A stretch of DNA of 64,000 bases from NCBI RefSeq assembly GCF_006439355.1, contig NZ_VFTG01000001.1:434001-498000 (forward strand), read 5' to 3'. Position numbers and translations under genes: made by a program. Shown in pieces: positions 24,695 to 33,561 of this stretch (position 1 is the first letter of the stretch; each line of letters begins with the position of its first letter). The stretch comes from Mesorhizobium sp. B4-1-3. Lineage in GTDB: Bacteria; Pseudomonadota; Alphaproteobacteria; Rhizobiales; Rhizobiaceae. The notes beneath the pieces were generated by a model. It was not told the origin of the DNA. It saw only the letters and a list, made by a program, of their open reading frames with translations, and made no database searches.

Positions 24695-25750
24695 TCAAAT
24701 TCCCATCATCGCGCGCAGCAGCTTTTTGTCGGTCGTGCCGGCGGCGAAATCGTCGAAGGCCTTCTCGGTCACCCGGATGATGTGATGCTGGATGAAGGGG
24801 GCGCCCTCGGCCGCCCCGTCGTCGGGATGTTTCAGGCAGCATTCCCACTCCAGCACCGCCCAGGAATCGTAGTTGTACTGGGTGAGCTTGGAGAAGATGC
24901 CGCCGAAATCGACCTGCCCGTCGCCCAGCGACCGGAAGCGGCCAGCCCGGTTCACCCAGCCCTGGTAGCCGGAATAGACGCCTTGCCGTCCCGTCGGGTT
25001 GAACTCGGCATCCTTGACGTGGAAGGCCTTGATCCGCTCGTGGTAGATGTCGATGAACTCGAGATAGTCGAGTTGCTGCAGCAGGAAGTGCGAAGGATCG
25101 TAGTTGATGTTGCAGCGCTTGTGCCCGCCGACCGCGTCCAAAAACATCTCGAAGGTCGCGCCGTCGAACACGTCCTCTGAAGGGTGGATCTCGTAACCGA
25201 CATCGACGCCATTGTCCTCATAGACATCGAGGATCGGCTTCCAGCGTTTGCCGAGCTCGCCGAAGGCTTCCTCGATCAGCCCGGCCGGCCGCTGCGGGAA
25301 GGGATAGAGGTAAGGGAAAGCCAGCGAGCCGGTGAACGACACCGAGGCGTTCAGCCCGAGATTGCGCGATGCCTTGGCCCCGAACTTCATCTGTTCGACG
25401 GCCCATTTCTGACGCGCCTTGGGATTGTTGTGCACCGATGGCGGCGCGAAGCCATCCATCTGCGCGTCATAGGCGGGATGCACCGCCACCAATTGCCCCT
25501 GCAGATGCGTCGACAGTTCGGTGATCTCGACGCCGGCGTCGGCGCAGATGCCCTTCACCTCGTCGCAATAGGCTTTCGACGACGCCGCCTTCTCGAGGTC
25601 GAACAGGCGCCCGTCCCAGGTCGGGATCTGCACGCCCTTGTAGCCGAGGCCGGCCGCCCATTTGGTGATCGAGGCCAGTGAATTGAACGGCGCGGCGTCG
25701 CCCGCGAACTGCGCCAGAAACAGGCCGGGCCCCTTCATCGTCGTCGGCAT
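24695..25750 (-). CDS. Sugar phosphate isomerase/epimerase, TIM barrel
   Basis: The ATG at 25750 (GGGAGG six bases upstream) gives 351 residues; an ATG two codons earlier is also possible. The protein is a xylose-isomerase-like TIM barrel with metal-site segments VGYEIHPSED, NINYDPSHF and AFHVKDAEF. It is longer than its two neighbours and lacks their NRFE motif, so it belongs to a different subfamily. It is first in the minus-strand transcript. A promoter with an overlapping TGGTATTACCA operator lies about 105-135 bases upstream. Confidence 0.9.
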   Translation of the reverse strand: MPTTMKGPGLFLAQFAGDAAPFNSLASITKWAAGLGYKGVQIPTWDGRLFDLEKAASSKAYCDEVKGICADAGVEITELSTHLQGQLVAVHPAYDAQMDGFAPPSVHNNPKARQKWAVEQMKFGAKASRNLGLNASVSFTGSLAFPYLYPFPQRPAGLIEEAFGELGKRWKPILDVYEDNGVDVGYEIHPSEDVFDGATFEMFLDAVGGHKRCNINYDPSHFLLQQLDYLEFIDIYHERIKAFHVKDAEFNPTGRQGVYSGYQGWVNRAGRFRSLGDGQVDFGGIFSKLTQYNYDSWAVLEWECCLKHPDDGAAEGAPFIQHHIIRVTEKAFDDFAAGTTDKKLLRAMMGI

Positions 25751-25853
25751 CGGCATCCTCCCTCATTGTTTTCGCGAACCAAGCATAGCGCCGATTGGAG
25801 CGAGGGCCAGCCTGTTTGGTCAGTCCTACCGGGATCCAAACGCCATGTCATTC

Positions 25854-25884
25854 TGGTATTACCAAATCCCGCAGTTCGGTCAAG
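25854..25884 (-). promoter_or_regulatory. Promoter with overlapping GntR-type operator TGGTATTACCA
   Basis: On the minus strand CTTGAC (25879-25884) and TAATAC (25856-25861) are 17 bases apart. The palindrome TGGT-ATT-ACCA (25854-25864) covers the -10 box, a classic repression layout for FadR-type GntR proteins, whose sites follow TGGT-N3-ACCA. Nearly the same promoter and operator occur at 40937-40966. The FCD-type GntR at 28266 is the likely regulator. Confidence 0.65.
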
Positions 25885-26033
25885 CGCTTGAAAAGCTGGA
25901 GGAAGGGTCCTGCCGGCAACCAAAAGAACGAAATTGCATCGTTAAATCATGGAATTGCCCGATGTAAGGAGCTTCCCATGCACACTTCTTGCCGCGCATG
26001 AAAATTTGCTGTAGAGGTCAAGATAGGCCCAAT

Positions 26034-26044
26034 TGGTCGAACCA
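26034..26044. promoter_or_regulatory. GntR/FadR-type operator TGGTCGAACCA
   Basis: The perfect palindrome TGGT-CGA-ACCA sits 106 bases upstream of the plus-strand epimerase. The identical 11-mer occurs at 41112-41122. Together with 25854 it suggests control of both divergent transcripts by one GntR regulator. Confidence 0.6.
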
Positions 26045-26149
26045 GTTTCGAGAAAATGCTGGCAAGCCTTGGGGAGGAAACGTGCGGCCGCCTCTGCGGG
26101 AGGCGTCGCGGGGTAAAATGTGACAGGCGAATTCTGGGAAGGATAGACC

Positions 26150-27037
26150 ATGCATCTTTCGACGCACAATTGGATGCGGGCGGAGCCGCTGGAGGTGACG
26201 CTGAAGCGCATCAAGAAGTTCGGCTATGAATCGATCGAGATTTCCGGTGAGCCTGAGCAATACAAGACCAAGGAGACGCGCGCGCTCTTGAAGGAGCATG
26301 GCATCCGCTGCTGGGGTTCGGTGACGCTGATGCTGGGCGAACGCAATCTCGCCGCTAAGGACCAGGGCCAGCGCGAGCGGTCCGTCCAATATGTCAAGAA
26401 CGTGCTCACCATGGTGAGTGAGCTCGACGGCGAGATCATCACGCTGGTGCCCGCGACCGTCGGCAAGGTGGTGCCGGACGGCACCGAGGCGGAGGAATGG
26501 GGCTGGGTGGTTGACGCCACGCGCGAATGCTTCACGCATGCCAAGAAGGTCGGCGTCAGGATCGCCGTCGAGCCGCTCAACCGCTTCGAGACCTATCTCT
26601 TCAACCGAGGCGCCCAGGCGCTGGCGCTCGCCGACGCGGTGAGCCCCGAATGCGGCGTCTGCCTCGACGCCTACCACATCCACATGGAGGAATTTAACGT
26701 CTATGACGCGATCCGTCAGGTCGGAAAGCGCCTGTTCGACTTCCATGTCGCCGACAACAACCGCTTCGCCGCCGGCCTTGGCCAGATCGACTGGCCGAAG
26801 ATCGTGCGCACGCTGAAGGAAGTCGGCTATGACGGCGCGCTGACCAACGAGTTCGTCGCGCCCGTCGACCGCACGCCGGCCGCGCCCTATCCGGACATGG
26901 TCGAGCGCAATCCGGTCGATATCTCGCCCGAGCAGCTGAAATTCATCCAGGACCACGGTTCCAGCCTGCTCACGGAAAAATTCTACACCGACCAGATGCG
27001 CATCACCGCCGAAACGCTGCTGCCCCTGATCAAGTGA
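26150..27037 (+). CDS. Sugar phosphate isomerase/epimerase (D-tagatose 3-epimerase-like TIM barrel)
   Basis: The 295-residue product is a TIM-barrel epimerase with AVEPLNRFE, CLDAYHIHME and DFHVADNNR, the metal-binding segments of D-tagatose 3-epimerase-like enzymes. It is the third such gene within 5 kb. It starts a plus-strand run with an enolase-superfamily enzyme, a GntR regulator and a hydroxyacid dehydrogenase. It probably interconverts epimers of a keto-sugar in the same pathway. Confidence 0.9.
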   Translation: MHLSTHNWMRAEPLEVTLKRIKKFGYESIEISGEPEQYKTKETRALLKEHGIRCWGSVTLMLGERNLAAKDQGQRERSVQYVKNVLTMVSELDGEIITLVPATVGKVVPDGTEAEEWGWVVDATRECFTHAKKVGVRIAVEPLNRFETYLFNRGAQALALADAVSPECGVCLDAYHIHMEEFNVYDAIRQVGKRLFDFHVADNNRFAAGLGQIDWPKIVRTLKEVGYDGALTNEFVAPVDRTPAAPYPDMVERNPVDISPEQLKFIQDHGSSLLTEKFYTDQMRITAETLLPLIK

Positions 27038-27093
27038 CCTCCGACTGAAACCTGTCCCTTCCGCCCGGCGGGGCGGAGGGCCGAAGGGAAAAC

Positions 27094-28263
27094 ATGCGCA
27101 TCAAAAGCGTCCAGGCCTGGTGGGTTCGCGTCCCGATCGAAGTCGCGAAGCAGCATCGCAGCGACTTCGGTCAGGTGACGACGTTCGACGCCGCCATTCT
27201 GCGCATCGAGACCGATGACGGCCTGATCGGCTGGGGCGAGGGCAAGAACGCCGCCGGCAGCGCCGGCAGCTATGGCGCGCTCGTCCATATGCTCAACCAT
27301 GAGATCGGCCCGCAGCTCATCGGCCGCGATCCCGCCGACATCGGCATCATCTGGGAGATGCTCTACAACGGCGTGCGGCACGAGACGGCGGCACATGCCG
27401 GCCATGCCATGCCGCAGCTGGCGCGGCGCGGCATGAGCGTGGCGGCGATCAGCGCTGTCGACATCGCGCTCTGGGACATCCTCGGCAAGTCGCTCGGACA
27501 GCCGGTGTGGCGGCTGCTCGGTGGCCGCAAGCTCGAGCGCATGCAGGCCTATGCCTCGGGCGGCTGGGCTTCCGTCGACGCCATCGGCGAGCAGTTGAAA
27601 TCCTACATTGCCAAGGGCGGCTTCAAGGCGCTGAAGATGCGCGTCGGCGTCATGGACGGCGCCCCGCATGTCTCGGCCGCGCGCGTGCGCGCCGCAAGGC
27701 AGGCGATCGGGCCGGACATCGAGCTGATGGTCGACGCGCACGGCACCTACACCGTGGCTGAAGCCAAGCGCTTCATCAAGCTCACCGCCGATCTCGACCT
27801 CGCCTGGTTCGAGGAACCGGTGATCGCCGACGACAAGCCGGGCATGGCCGAGGTGCGCGCCTCGGGCTCGACGCCGGTCGCCACGGGCGAAAGCGAGGCG
27901 ACACGCTACGCCTTCCGCGACCTGGCGATGCTGAAATCCGCCGACATCTTCCAGCCGGATCCGGCGTTTTGCGGCGGCATCAGCGAGGCGATGAAGATCG
28001 GCACCATTGCCAGCGCATTCAACCTGCGCTTCGCACCGCATCTGTGGGCCGGCGCGCCCTGCTTCTTCGCCGGGTTGCATGTGTGCGCGGCCTCGCCCGC
28101 CTCCTTCATCATCGAATATTCGCTCGGCGCCAATCCGATGATCCACGACCTTGTCGAGGAGACTGTCGAAGCGAAGGACGGTATGGTAGCGATCCCTGAA
28201 AAGCCTGGATTGGGATTCACCATCTCGGAGCGATTCCTGGAGGCGCACGCGCAACGTATTTGA
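27094..28263 (+). CDS. Mandelate racemase/muconate lactonizing (enolase superfamily) dehydratase-like protein
   Basis: The 389-residue protein has an N-terminal capping domain (about 1-125) and a barrel with metal ligands in LMVDAHG, WFEEPV and ATGES. The base segment ALKMRVG corresponds to the KxK region of the family, and FAPHLW supplies the likely general-acid histidine. Members with this layout often dehydrate sugar acids. The start is the ATG at 27094 after GGCGGAGGG. It precedes the GntR gene by only two bases, so the two are co-transcribed. Confidence 0.9.
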   Translation: MRIKSVQAWWVRVPIEVAKQHRSDFGQVTTFDAAILRIETDDGLIGWGEGKNAAGSAGSYGALVHMLNHEIGPQLIGRDPADIGIIWEMLYNGVRHETAAHAGHAMPQLARRGMSVAAISAVDIALWDILGKSLGQPVWRLLGGRKLERMQAYASGGWASVDAIGEQLKSYIAKGGFKALKMRVGVMDGAPHVSAARVRAARQAIGPDIELMVDAHGTYTVAEAKRFIKLTADLDLAWFEEPVIADDKPGMAEVRASGSTPVATGESEATRYAFRDLAMLKSADIFQPDPAFCGGISEAMKIGTIASAFNLRFAPHLWAGAPCFFAGLHVCAASPASFIIEYSLGANPMIHDLVEETVEAKDGMVAIPEKPGLGFTISERFLEAHAQRI

Positions 28264-28265
28264 CG

Positions 28266-28982
28266 ATGAAAGAAAAGAACCTTCTCGCGGAACTTGCCGC
28301 CTACCTCTTCGCCAACTCGGACAAGGAGTCCGGCCGCACGCCCTCGGAGCGCGAGCTGGCCGAGCATTTCGGCGTCAGCCGTGGCCAGATCCGCGAGGCG
28401 CTCGCCATCCTCGAAGCCATGCGCATCGTCGAGCGCCGCGCTAAGTCCGGCATCTATATCGACACCAAGCAGGCAAGCGTGGAAGCGCTGGCGCTTTTCG
28501 CCCGCGCTGGCCTGCCGCTTGATCCGGTGCAGATCTACGAGACCGTCGAATTGCGCAAGATCCACGAGATCAAGGCGGCCGAGCTTGCCTGCTCGCGCGC
28601 AACGGAGGAGAACTTCGAACGCCTGCGCGACATCCTGAAAGCCTCCGAAGAGCGCATCGCCGCCGGCGAAGGCCTCGCCAAGGAGGACCGCGAGTTCCAT
28701 CTCGAGATCGTGCGCGCGACCAAGAACAGCGTCTTCCACAACATCTGCAGCGTCTATTACCTGATGGGCGAGCAGCGCCTGCCGATCTATTTCAACGACC
28801 CCGAGCGCAGCGTGCGCTCGCATGCCGAGCACATCCAGATCTATGAAGCGCTGCTGCGCCGCGACGGCAATCTCGCCCAGGCCCTGATGAACGCCCATTT
28901 GCAGGGCGCCGAGAGCTACTGGAAGGGGATCATCGAAGGCCGCGGGACGGAACCGAAAAGCGCGGCGCTCGAAAAGGCCTGA
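28266..28982 (+). CDS. FCD-type (FadR subfamily) GntR transcriptional regulator
   Basis: The ATG at 28266 (a TTG two codons earlier overlaps the previous stop) gives 238 residues. The N-terminal winged helix includes TPSERELAEHFGVSRGQIRE (about 25-44). The C-terminal FCD domain (about 90-220) has the metal-ligand pattern EDREFHLEIV and HAEHIQIYEAL. It is embedded in the catabolic operon and probably binds a pathway sugar acid. TGGT-N3-ACCA sites at 25854, 26034, 40937 and 41112 fit this subfamily. Confidence 0.92.
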   Translation: MKEKNLLAELAAYLFANSDKESGRTPSERELAEHFGVSRGQIREALAILEAMRIVERRAKSGIYIDTKQASVEALALFARAGLPLDPVQIYETVELRKIHEIKAAELACSRATEENFERLRDILKASEERIAAGEGLAKEDREFHLEIVRATKNSVFHNICSVYYLMGEQRLPIYFNDPERSVRSHAEHIQIYEALLRRDGNLAQALMNAHLQGAESYWKGIIEGRGTEPKSAALEKA

Positions 28983-28987
28983 GTGCG

Positions 28988-29965
28988 ATGCGCAAGATCC
29001 TGTCGACGCATCAGCTGCACCCTCGCGCCACGGCCATGCTGGCGGGTGCAGGCCGCCTTGCGATCGCTTCCGCGCTCGATCCCAAGACGCTGACCGCCGA
29101 GGCCCGCGACGCCGACATCGTCATCGTGCGCGCGCCGCTGCCGCCGGAGCTGTTTCAGGGCGCGGCGAATTTGCGCGCCGCGATCCGCCACGGCGCCGGG
29201 CTGGACATGATCCCGGTCGAGGCGGCGACCGCCGCCGGCGTGCTGGTCGCGAACGTGCCTGCCGTCAACGCCCGCTCGGTCGCCGAGCACGTGATGTTCA
29301 CCGCGCTGGCTTTGCTGCGGCGCTTCCGCGTGATGGACCGCGACCTGCGCGCCAAGGGCTGGCTTGCCGGGCGCGAGCACGCCAATTCGACCAGCGAGCT
29401 GGCCGGCAAGACCATCGGCATCGTCGGCCTCGGGGCGGTCGGACAGGCCGTCGGCCATATCGCCGCGCATGGCTTCGACCTCAATGTCGTGGCGACGACG
29501 CGCAGCCTGCGCCCGGCGCCCGAACGCGTCGGCTTCCTGTCGATAGACGCGCTGGTCGAGCAAAGCGATATCATCGTGCTCTGCTGCCCGCTGACACAGG
29601 AGACGCGCGGCCTGATCAGCCGCGAGCGCATCGCCCGCATGAAGCCCAACGCGCTGCTGATCAATGTCTCGCGCGGCCCGGTGGTGGACGACGAGGCGCT
29701 GATCGAAGCCTTGCGGAAGGGCCGCATCGGCGGCGCCGCGCTCGACGTCTTTGCCACGCAGCCGCTGCCGCCCAACCATCCTTATTTCGGCTTCGACAAT
29801 GTTATCGTCACCCCGCATATGGCCGGCATCACCGAGGAATCGATGATGCGCATGGGCGTCGGCGCGGCGAACGAGGCGCTGCTGGTGCTCGCCGGCAAGC
29901 TGCCGGTCAATCTGCGCAATCCGGAAGTCGTCGAGCACTACCGGCGGCGGTTTCCAGCCGGCTGA
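28988..29965 (+). CDS. D-2-hydroxyacid dehydrogenase with Gln in place of the catalytic Glu
   Basis: The 325-residue enzyme has the NAD-binding GLGAVGQAVG, the catalytic Arg segment NVSRGPVVDDEAL and the catalytic His segment TPHMAG. Between them the family normally has DVF-x-x-EP, with Glu completing the Arg-Glu-His triad. Here it reads DVFATQPLP, with Gln. It lies six bases after the GntR gene and may reduce or oxidise the 2-keto acid produced by the pathway. Activity is expected but may be altered. Confidence 0.9.
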   Translation: MRKILSTHQLHPRATAMLAGAGRLAIASALDPKTLTAEARDADIVIVRAPLPPELFQGAANLRAAIRHGAGLDMIPVEAATAAGVLVANVPAVNARSVAEHVMFTALALLRRFRVMDRDLRAKGWLAGREHANSTSELAGKTIGIVGLGAVGQAVGHIAAHGFDLNVVATTRSLRPAPERVGFLSIDALVEQSDIIVLCCPLTQETRGLISRERIARMKPNALLINVSRGPVVDDEALIEALRKGRIGGAALDVFATQPLPPNHPYFGFDNVIVTPHMAGITEESMMRMGVGAANEALLVLAGKLPVNLRNPEVVEHYRRRFPAG

Positions 29966-30008
29966 CGTTCACCTCAATTTTCCCGGATTTGACGACGACC
30001 TTCCCCTA

Positions 30009-30395
30009 ATGCGCAAGCGTGTCGCGAAAGTCGTCCTGATCGCTATCTGCTGTCTATCTGCAGCCGCGGCCCGCGCTGACGCGCAAGGCAGCTACATGCC
30101 ATGCGACAACGGCCTGCGCTGCATAATGGCGCCATGTCCTTCGAACAGCGCGCTCGACCTCGCCTCCGGCAAGATCATCAAAGGTGTGTCGGTCGACACT
30201 GAGGGCCTGCCGCAGCAGGACAAGGCTCTCGGCCTGGCGGACAAGCTCTATGCCGGCAAGCTTGTCGTTGCCGGCACGATCGAGAACCGCCCGCATAGCC
30301 TCAACGGCAGGCAATACAGCCTGCCGACACTGGTGGCGACCGGCATTGAACGGGCGGCGACGGACGACGAGCGCAGGCACTGCTCGGCGCGTTGA
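30009..30395 (+). CDS. Small exported protein of unknown function
   Basis: The 128-residue product has a signal peptide (about 1-25, ending ARADA). The mature region has a cysteine-rich start (MPCDNGLRCIMAPCPS) resembling small secreted rhizobial proteins with an APCPS motif, and a single Cys near the C-terminus. No catalytic motif is seen. It follows the hydroxyacid dehydrogenase by 43 bases on the same strand. I do not recognise a function. Confidence 0.6.
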   Translation: MRKRVAKVVLIAICCLSAAAARADAQGSYMPCDNGLRCIMAPCPSNSALDLASGKIIKGVSVDTEGLPQQDKALGLADKLYAGKLVVAGTIENRPHSLNGRQYSLPTLVATGIERAATDDERRHCSAR

Positions 30396-30411
30396 GATCC
30401 GCAGCACAGTC

Positions 30412-31707
30412 TCAACCTTGCAGCAAAGCCTCAATCGCAGCGGCAATGCGCAGCAGATGTTTGTCATCCCCATGCCTGCCCACCAGCATCAGTCCGGTCG
30501 GCAGTTTGGTGCCGGGCATCGGCAGCGAGATCGCGCAGAGGTCGAACTGGTTGGCGACCTGCGTGTTGCGCAGGAGCAGCCCTTCGGTCCTGTCGCGCAG
30601 CACTTCGTCGCCGGCCATGGCGGCAATGGAGGGCGCGACCATCGGCACGGTCGGCAATGCCAGAACATCGACCGTGTCCAGCCGTTCCGCCATGGCCGCC
30701 ACCAGCTCGCCGCGACGGCGGATCGTGCGGATATAGTCGGAAGCGGGAACAGCCAGCGCGCGCGACAATGGCCCAGTGACGTGCGGATCGACGGGCACGG
30801 ATGTGTCGTTCGTCAGCCAGTCGGCATGCACTTCGGCGCCTTCCATTGAGGCGATCGTGCCGCGTCTGGTCGCCGCGCGCATCTCGGCGATGAGATCGTC
30901 GATCGGCAAATCGGCAGCGCGGGCGCCGGCTCGTCCGATCCTATCGATGCAGGCCTCGAAAGCCTCGGCGACCTCCGCTTGCGTCTCGCCGAACAACGCG
31001 CCGCGCGGGATGCCGATGCGCAAGGTCGCGAGCGGGGCAAGCTGAAGCACTGTCGGCTCTTCTCCGGCCATGACCGCATCGACGACCGCGCAATCGGCGA
31101 CGCTGCGGGCAAGCGGGCCGATCGAATCCAGCGTCATCGACAGCGGAAAGGCGCCGGCCAAGGGTACGCGCCGCGCCGTCGGCTTGAAGCCGACGACGCC
31201 GTTGAGCGAGGCCGGGATGCGCACCGAGCCGCCGGTGTCCGACCCGATCGATATGTCGCTCGTGCCCTCGCCCACCGCAACGCCGGCCCCGGACGACGAG
31301 CCGCCCGGGATCAGGCCGGCATCGGCGGCATTGCCCGGCGTGCCGTAATGCGGATTGTCGCCGATCGCGGTGAAGGCGAACTCGGTCATGTTGGTCTTGC
31401 CGAGGATGACCGCGCCCGCCTGGCGCAGCCTTTGCACGATCACCGCATCCCGTGTCGCCGGCGCCGCGCCCGCCCGGATCAGCGACCCGGCCGTCGTCGG
31501 CCCGCCGGCGACATCGAACAGGTCCTTGATCGAGACGATGCGCCCGTCGAGCGGACCGAGGCTCAAACCGGCCTTGCCGCGGGCGTCGGATGCGTCGGCG
31601 GCCGCCCGCGCGGCCTCGGCATAGAGCTTCACGTAGACCTTCTCGTCGGCCGCGCGATTGGCAAGACGTGACAGGATGATTTCGAGATGGTCGCGGACGG
31701 ATTGCAT
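30412..31707 (-). CDS. Amidase (amidase signature family)
   Basis: The ATG at 31707 gives 431 residues. The Ser-cisSer-Lys triad is visible: Lys in VSIKDLFDV, the serine-rich loop GGSSSGAGVAVGEG, and SIGSDTGGSVRIPASL with the nucleophilic Ser. The length suits a free amidase or an allophanate-type hydrolase without extra domains. Its substrate is not evident. It is convergent with the small exported protein and has no clear operon partner. Confidence 0.92.
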   Translation of the reverse strand: MQSVRDHLEIILSRLANRAADEKVYVKLYAEAARAAADASDARGKAGLSLGPLDGRIVSIKDLFDVAGGPTTAGSLIRAGAAPATRDAVIVQRLRQAGAVILGKTNMTEFAFTAIGDNPHYGTPGNAADAGLIPGGSSSGAGVAVGEGTSDISIGSDTGGSVRIPASLNGVVGFKPTARRVPLAGAFPLSMTLDSIGPLARSVADCAVVDAVMAGEEPTVLQLAPLATLRIGIPRGALFGETQAEVAEAFEACIDRIGRAGARAADLPIDDLIAEMRAATRRGTIASMEGAEVHADWLTNDTSVPVDPHVTGPLSRALAVPASDYIRTIRRRGELVAAMAERLDTVDVLALPTVPMVAPSIAAMAGDEVLRDRTEGLLLRNTQVANQFDLCAISLPMPGTKLPTGLMLVGRHGDDKHLLRIAAAIEALLQG

Positions 31708-31818
31708 TTTCGATGTCGGGCCTTGCAAAGTTGCAGCGTCTTTCAGGCACGGCCTGATTTGGGCCGGCGAAGAGATAACCCGGCAAGTGTGCCTTTGCAC
31801 CCTGCCAGCGATGGGAAG

Positions 31819-32172
31819 ATGCTGATGCTGTACAAAGGCAGCTGCCACTGCGGCAAGGTGGCGTTCGAGGTCAAAGGTGAGATCGGCGGCGTGGTGCGCT
31901 GCAACTGCTCGATCTGCAGGCGCAAGGGCGCGCTGCTGTGGGCCGTGCCGCATGAGAAGCTCAGTCTGGTCGCTTGGGGCGACGATCTCGGCCGCTACAC
32001 TTTCGGCAAGGCCCAGATCGCGCATCGATTCTGCCGCACCTGCGGCATCCATCCGTTTGCCGAAGACGTCGGCGAAGGCAGCGAACGGTCCGCCTATATC
32101 AACGTCAACTGCCTGGAAGACGTTGATCTTGCCGGCGTCGAAGTGTTCGAGTTCGACGGCCGCTCGGCCTGA
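31819..32172 (+). CDS. GFA (glutathione-dependent formaldehyde-activating-like, CENP-V) family protein
   Basis: The 117-residue protein has the zinc-binding pattern of GFA proteins: GSCHCGKVAFEV, RCNCSICRRKGALL and FCRTCGIHPF. Starts at 31819 and 31825 are both possible; GGGAAG precedes the first. Most GFA proteins have no known substrate despite the family name. It is divergent from the amidase and ends before a strong hairpin at 32194. Confidence 0.9.
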   Translation: MLMLYKGSCHCGKVAFEVKGEIGGVVRCNCSICRRKGALLWAVPHEKLSLVAWGDDLGRYTFGKAQIAHRFCRTCGIHPFAEDVGEGSERSAYINVNCLEDVDLAGVEVFEFDGRSA

Positions 32173-32193
32173 TTACCGGTGCCGGTAGCATCG

Positions 32194-32240
32194 GCCCTCC
32201 CGACATCGGCCCGGCGCCGCCGGGCCGATGTCGGGAGGGC
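32194..32240. terminator. Perfect 21-bp hairpin between convergent genes
   Basis: A 21-base arm (32194-32214) and its exact complement (32220-32240) flank a 5-base loop. It lies between the stops of the convergent GFA and MFS genes. There is no T-run on either strand, yet the position implies a bidirectional terminator or transcript-end stabiliser. Confidence 0.75.
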
Positions 32241-32252
32241 GAGCAGGCTTGC

Positions 32253-33470
32253 CTACTCGGCGGCCTGCTTCGGTCCCATCAGGAAGGCCACCAGCGCCGC
32301 GAGCAAGGTCGCCACGCCGCCATAGGCGAAGGCGCTTGCAACACCGGCATGATCGACCAGCAGGCCGCCGACGATGGCGCCGAGCGCGATCGCCACCTGG
32401 AAGGTCGCGACCATCAGCCCGCCGGCGCTCTCGGCCTGGTCGGGCGCGGCGCGCACCAGCCAGGTCTGCAGGCCGACCGGCACGGCGCCGAAGGCGAAGC
32501 CCCAGGTGGTGACGGCGACCGCCGCCGTTATCGGCGAGGCGCCTAGCAGAAGCAGCGTCGCCGCCGACAGGGCGATCAGCAGCGGTGCCAGGCCGACGGC
32601 CATCTTCAAATTACGCTCGGCGAGAAACGCGCCGGCGAAATTGCCGAAGAAACCGCCGATGCCATAGGCAAGCAGCACCAGCGAGATGGTCTCGATCGGC
32701 ATCACCGGCACCGTCTCCAGGAACGGCCGCACATAGGTGAAGCCGGCGAACTGACCGGACGCGACCAGCAGCACCACCAGCAGCGCAATGCGGATCATCG
32801 GCCGCTTCAGCACCTCGACCAGCGTGCGGAAGCTCGCCACGGCCGTCGGCGGCAGGCTGGGAAGCGTGGCGAGCTGCACCAGAAGCGCCAGCGCGCCGAC
32901 GACCGCCGCCATCATGAAGGCGGTGCGCCAACCCCAGATGTCGCCGACATAGGCGCCGACCGGAGCTGCGGTCACGGTGGCGACCGAGACACCGGTCAGG
33001 ATGATCGACATGGCGCGCGGCATCAGCCGCATCGGCACGAGCCTGAGCGCCATGGCCGCCGACATCGACCAGAAACCGCCGAGCGCGACGCCGAGCACGA
33101 CGCGGGCGAGAAGCAGCATGGTGAGCGAGGAGGCGAAGGCGGCGACGAGGTTGGAGACGATCAGAAGGACGGAGAGGATCCACATTACATACCGCCGGTC
33201 GAGCCGCTTGGTGACGATCGCCATGGTCGGCGCGGCGATCGCACCGACAACGGCCGTCGCGGTCACCGCCTGACCGGCGGCGCCTTCACTGACGCCGAGG
33301 TCCTGCGCCAGCCGCGTCAACAGGCTGGCGGGCAGGAATTCGGCGGTCACCAGGCCGAAAACACCGAGCGCCAGCGAGACCACCGCGCCCCAGGCAGGTT
33401 CACTTCGTTCTTCTGGTTCGGCTCTGTCGAGGACAGCGGCGTCGATGGCGCCTGTGGCGGGCTCGATCAT
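32253..33470 (-). CDS. MFS transporter (drug/nucleoside/sugar efflux type)
   Basis: The 405-residue protein has twelve predicted membrane segments and the MFS A-motif-like loop TKRLDRRYVMW between helices 2 and 3. GVALGGFWSMSAAMALRLVP resembles the helix 4 region of NepI/YdhP-type exporters. It is divergent from an AraC regulator, which suggests inducible efflux. The exported compound is unknown. Confidence 0.9.
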   Translation of the reverse strand: MIEPATGAIDAAVLDRAEPEERSEPAWGAVVSLALGVFGLVTAEFLPASLLTRLAQDLGVSEGAAGQAVTATAVVGAIAAPTMAIVTKRLDRRYVMWILSVLLIVSNLVAAFASSLTMLLLARVVLGVALGGFWSMSAAMALRLVPMRLMPRAMSIILTGVSVATVTAAPVGAYVGDIWGWRTAFMMAAVVGALALLVQLATLPSLPPTAVASFRTLVEVLKRPMIRIALLVVLLVASGQFAGFTYVRPFLETVPVMPIETISLVLLAYGIGGFFGNFAGAFLAERNLKMAVGLAPLLIALSAATLLLLGASPITAAVAVTTWGFAFGAVPVGLQTWLVRAAPDQAESAGGLMVATFQVAIALGAIVGGLLVDHAGVASAFAYGGVATLLAALVAFLMGPKQAAE

Positions 33471-33488
33471 GACAAATCTCCGGTGAGT

Positions 33489-33520
33489 TGCAGCGCAACA
33501 TTTGGACTGCAGTGCAACAT
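33489..33520. promoter_or_regulatory. Direct-repeat AraC-type operator
   Basis: TGCAGCGCAACAT (33489-33501) and TGCAGTGCAACAT (33508-33520) are direct repeats on a 19-base period that differ at one position. They lie between the divergent MFS and AraC genes, 20 bases from the MFS start. Direct half-sites about two helical turns apart are usual for AraC dimers. Confidence 0.65.
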
Positions 33521-33561
33521 AGGGAGTGACTATCTGGAGTTTCCATGCTAGAAACGCCGAA

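Larger units (their letters stand above)
25757..26149. other. Divergent regulatory region between epimerase genes
   Basis: This 393-base gap separates the minus-strand epimerase and the plus-strand epimerase operon. It has two TGGT-N3-ACCA palindromes (25854 and 26034) and a CTTGAC/TAATAC promoter on the minus strand. A variant TTGGTCAGTCCTACCGG (from about 25816) has different spacing. No convincing gene is present. Confidence 0.7.
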
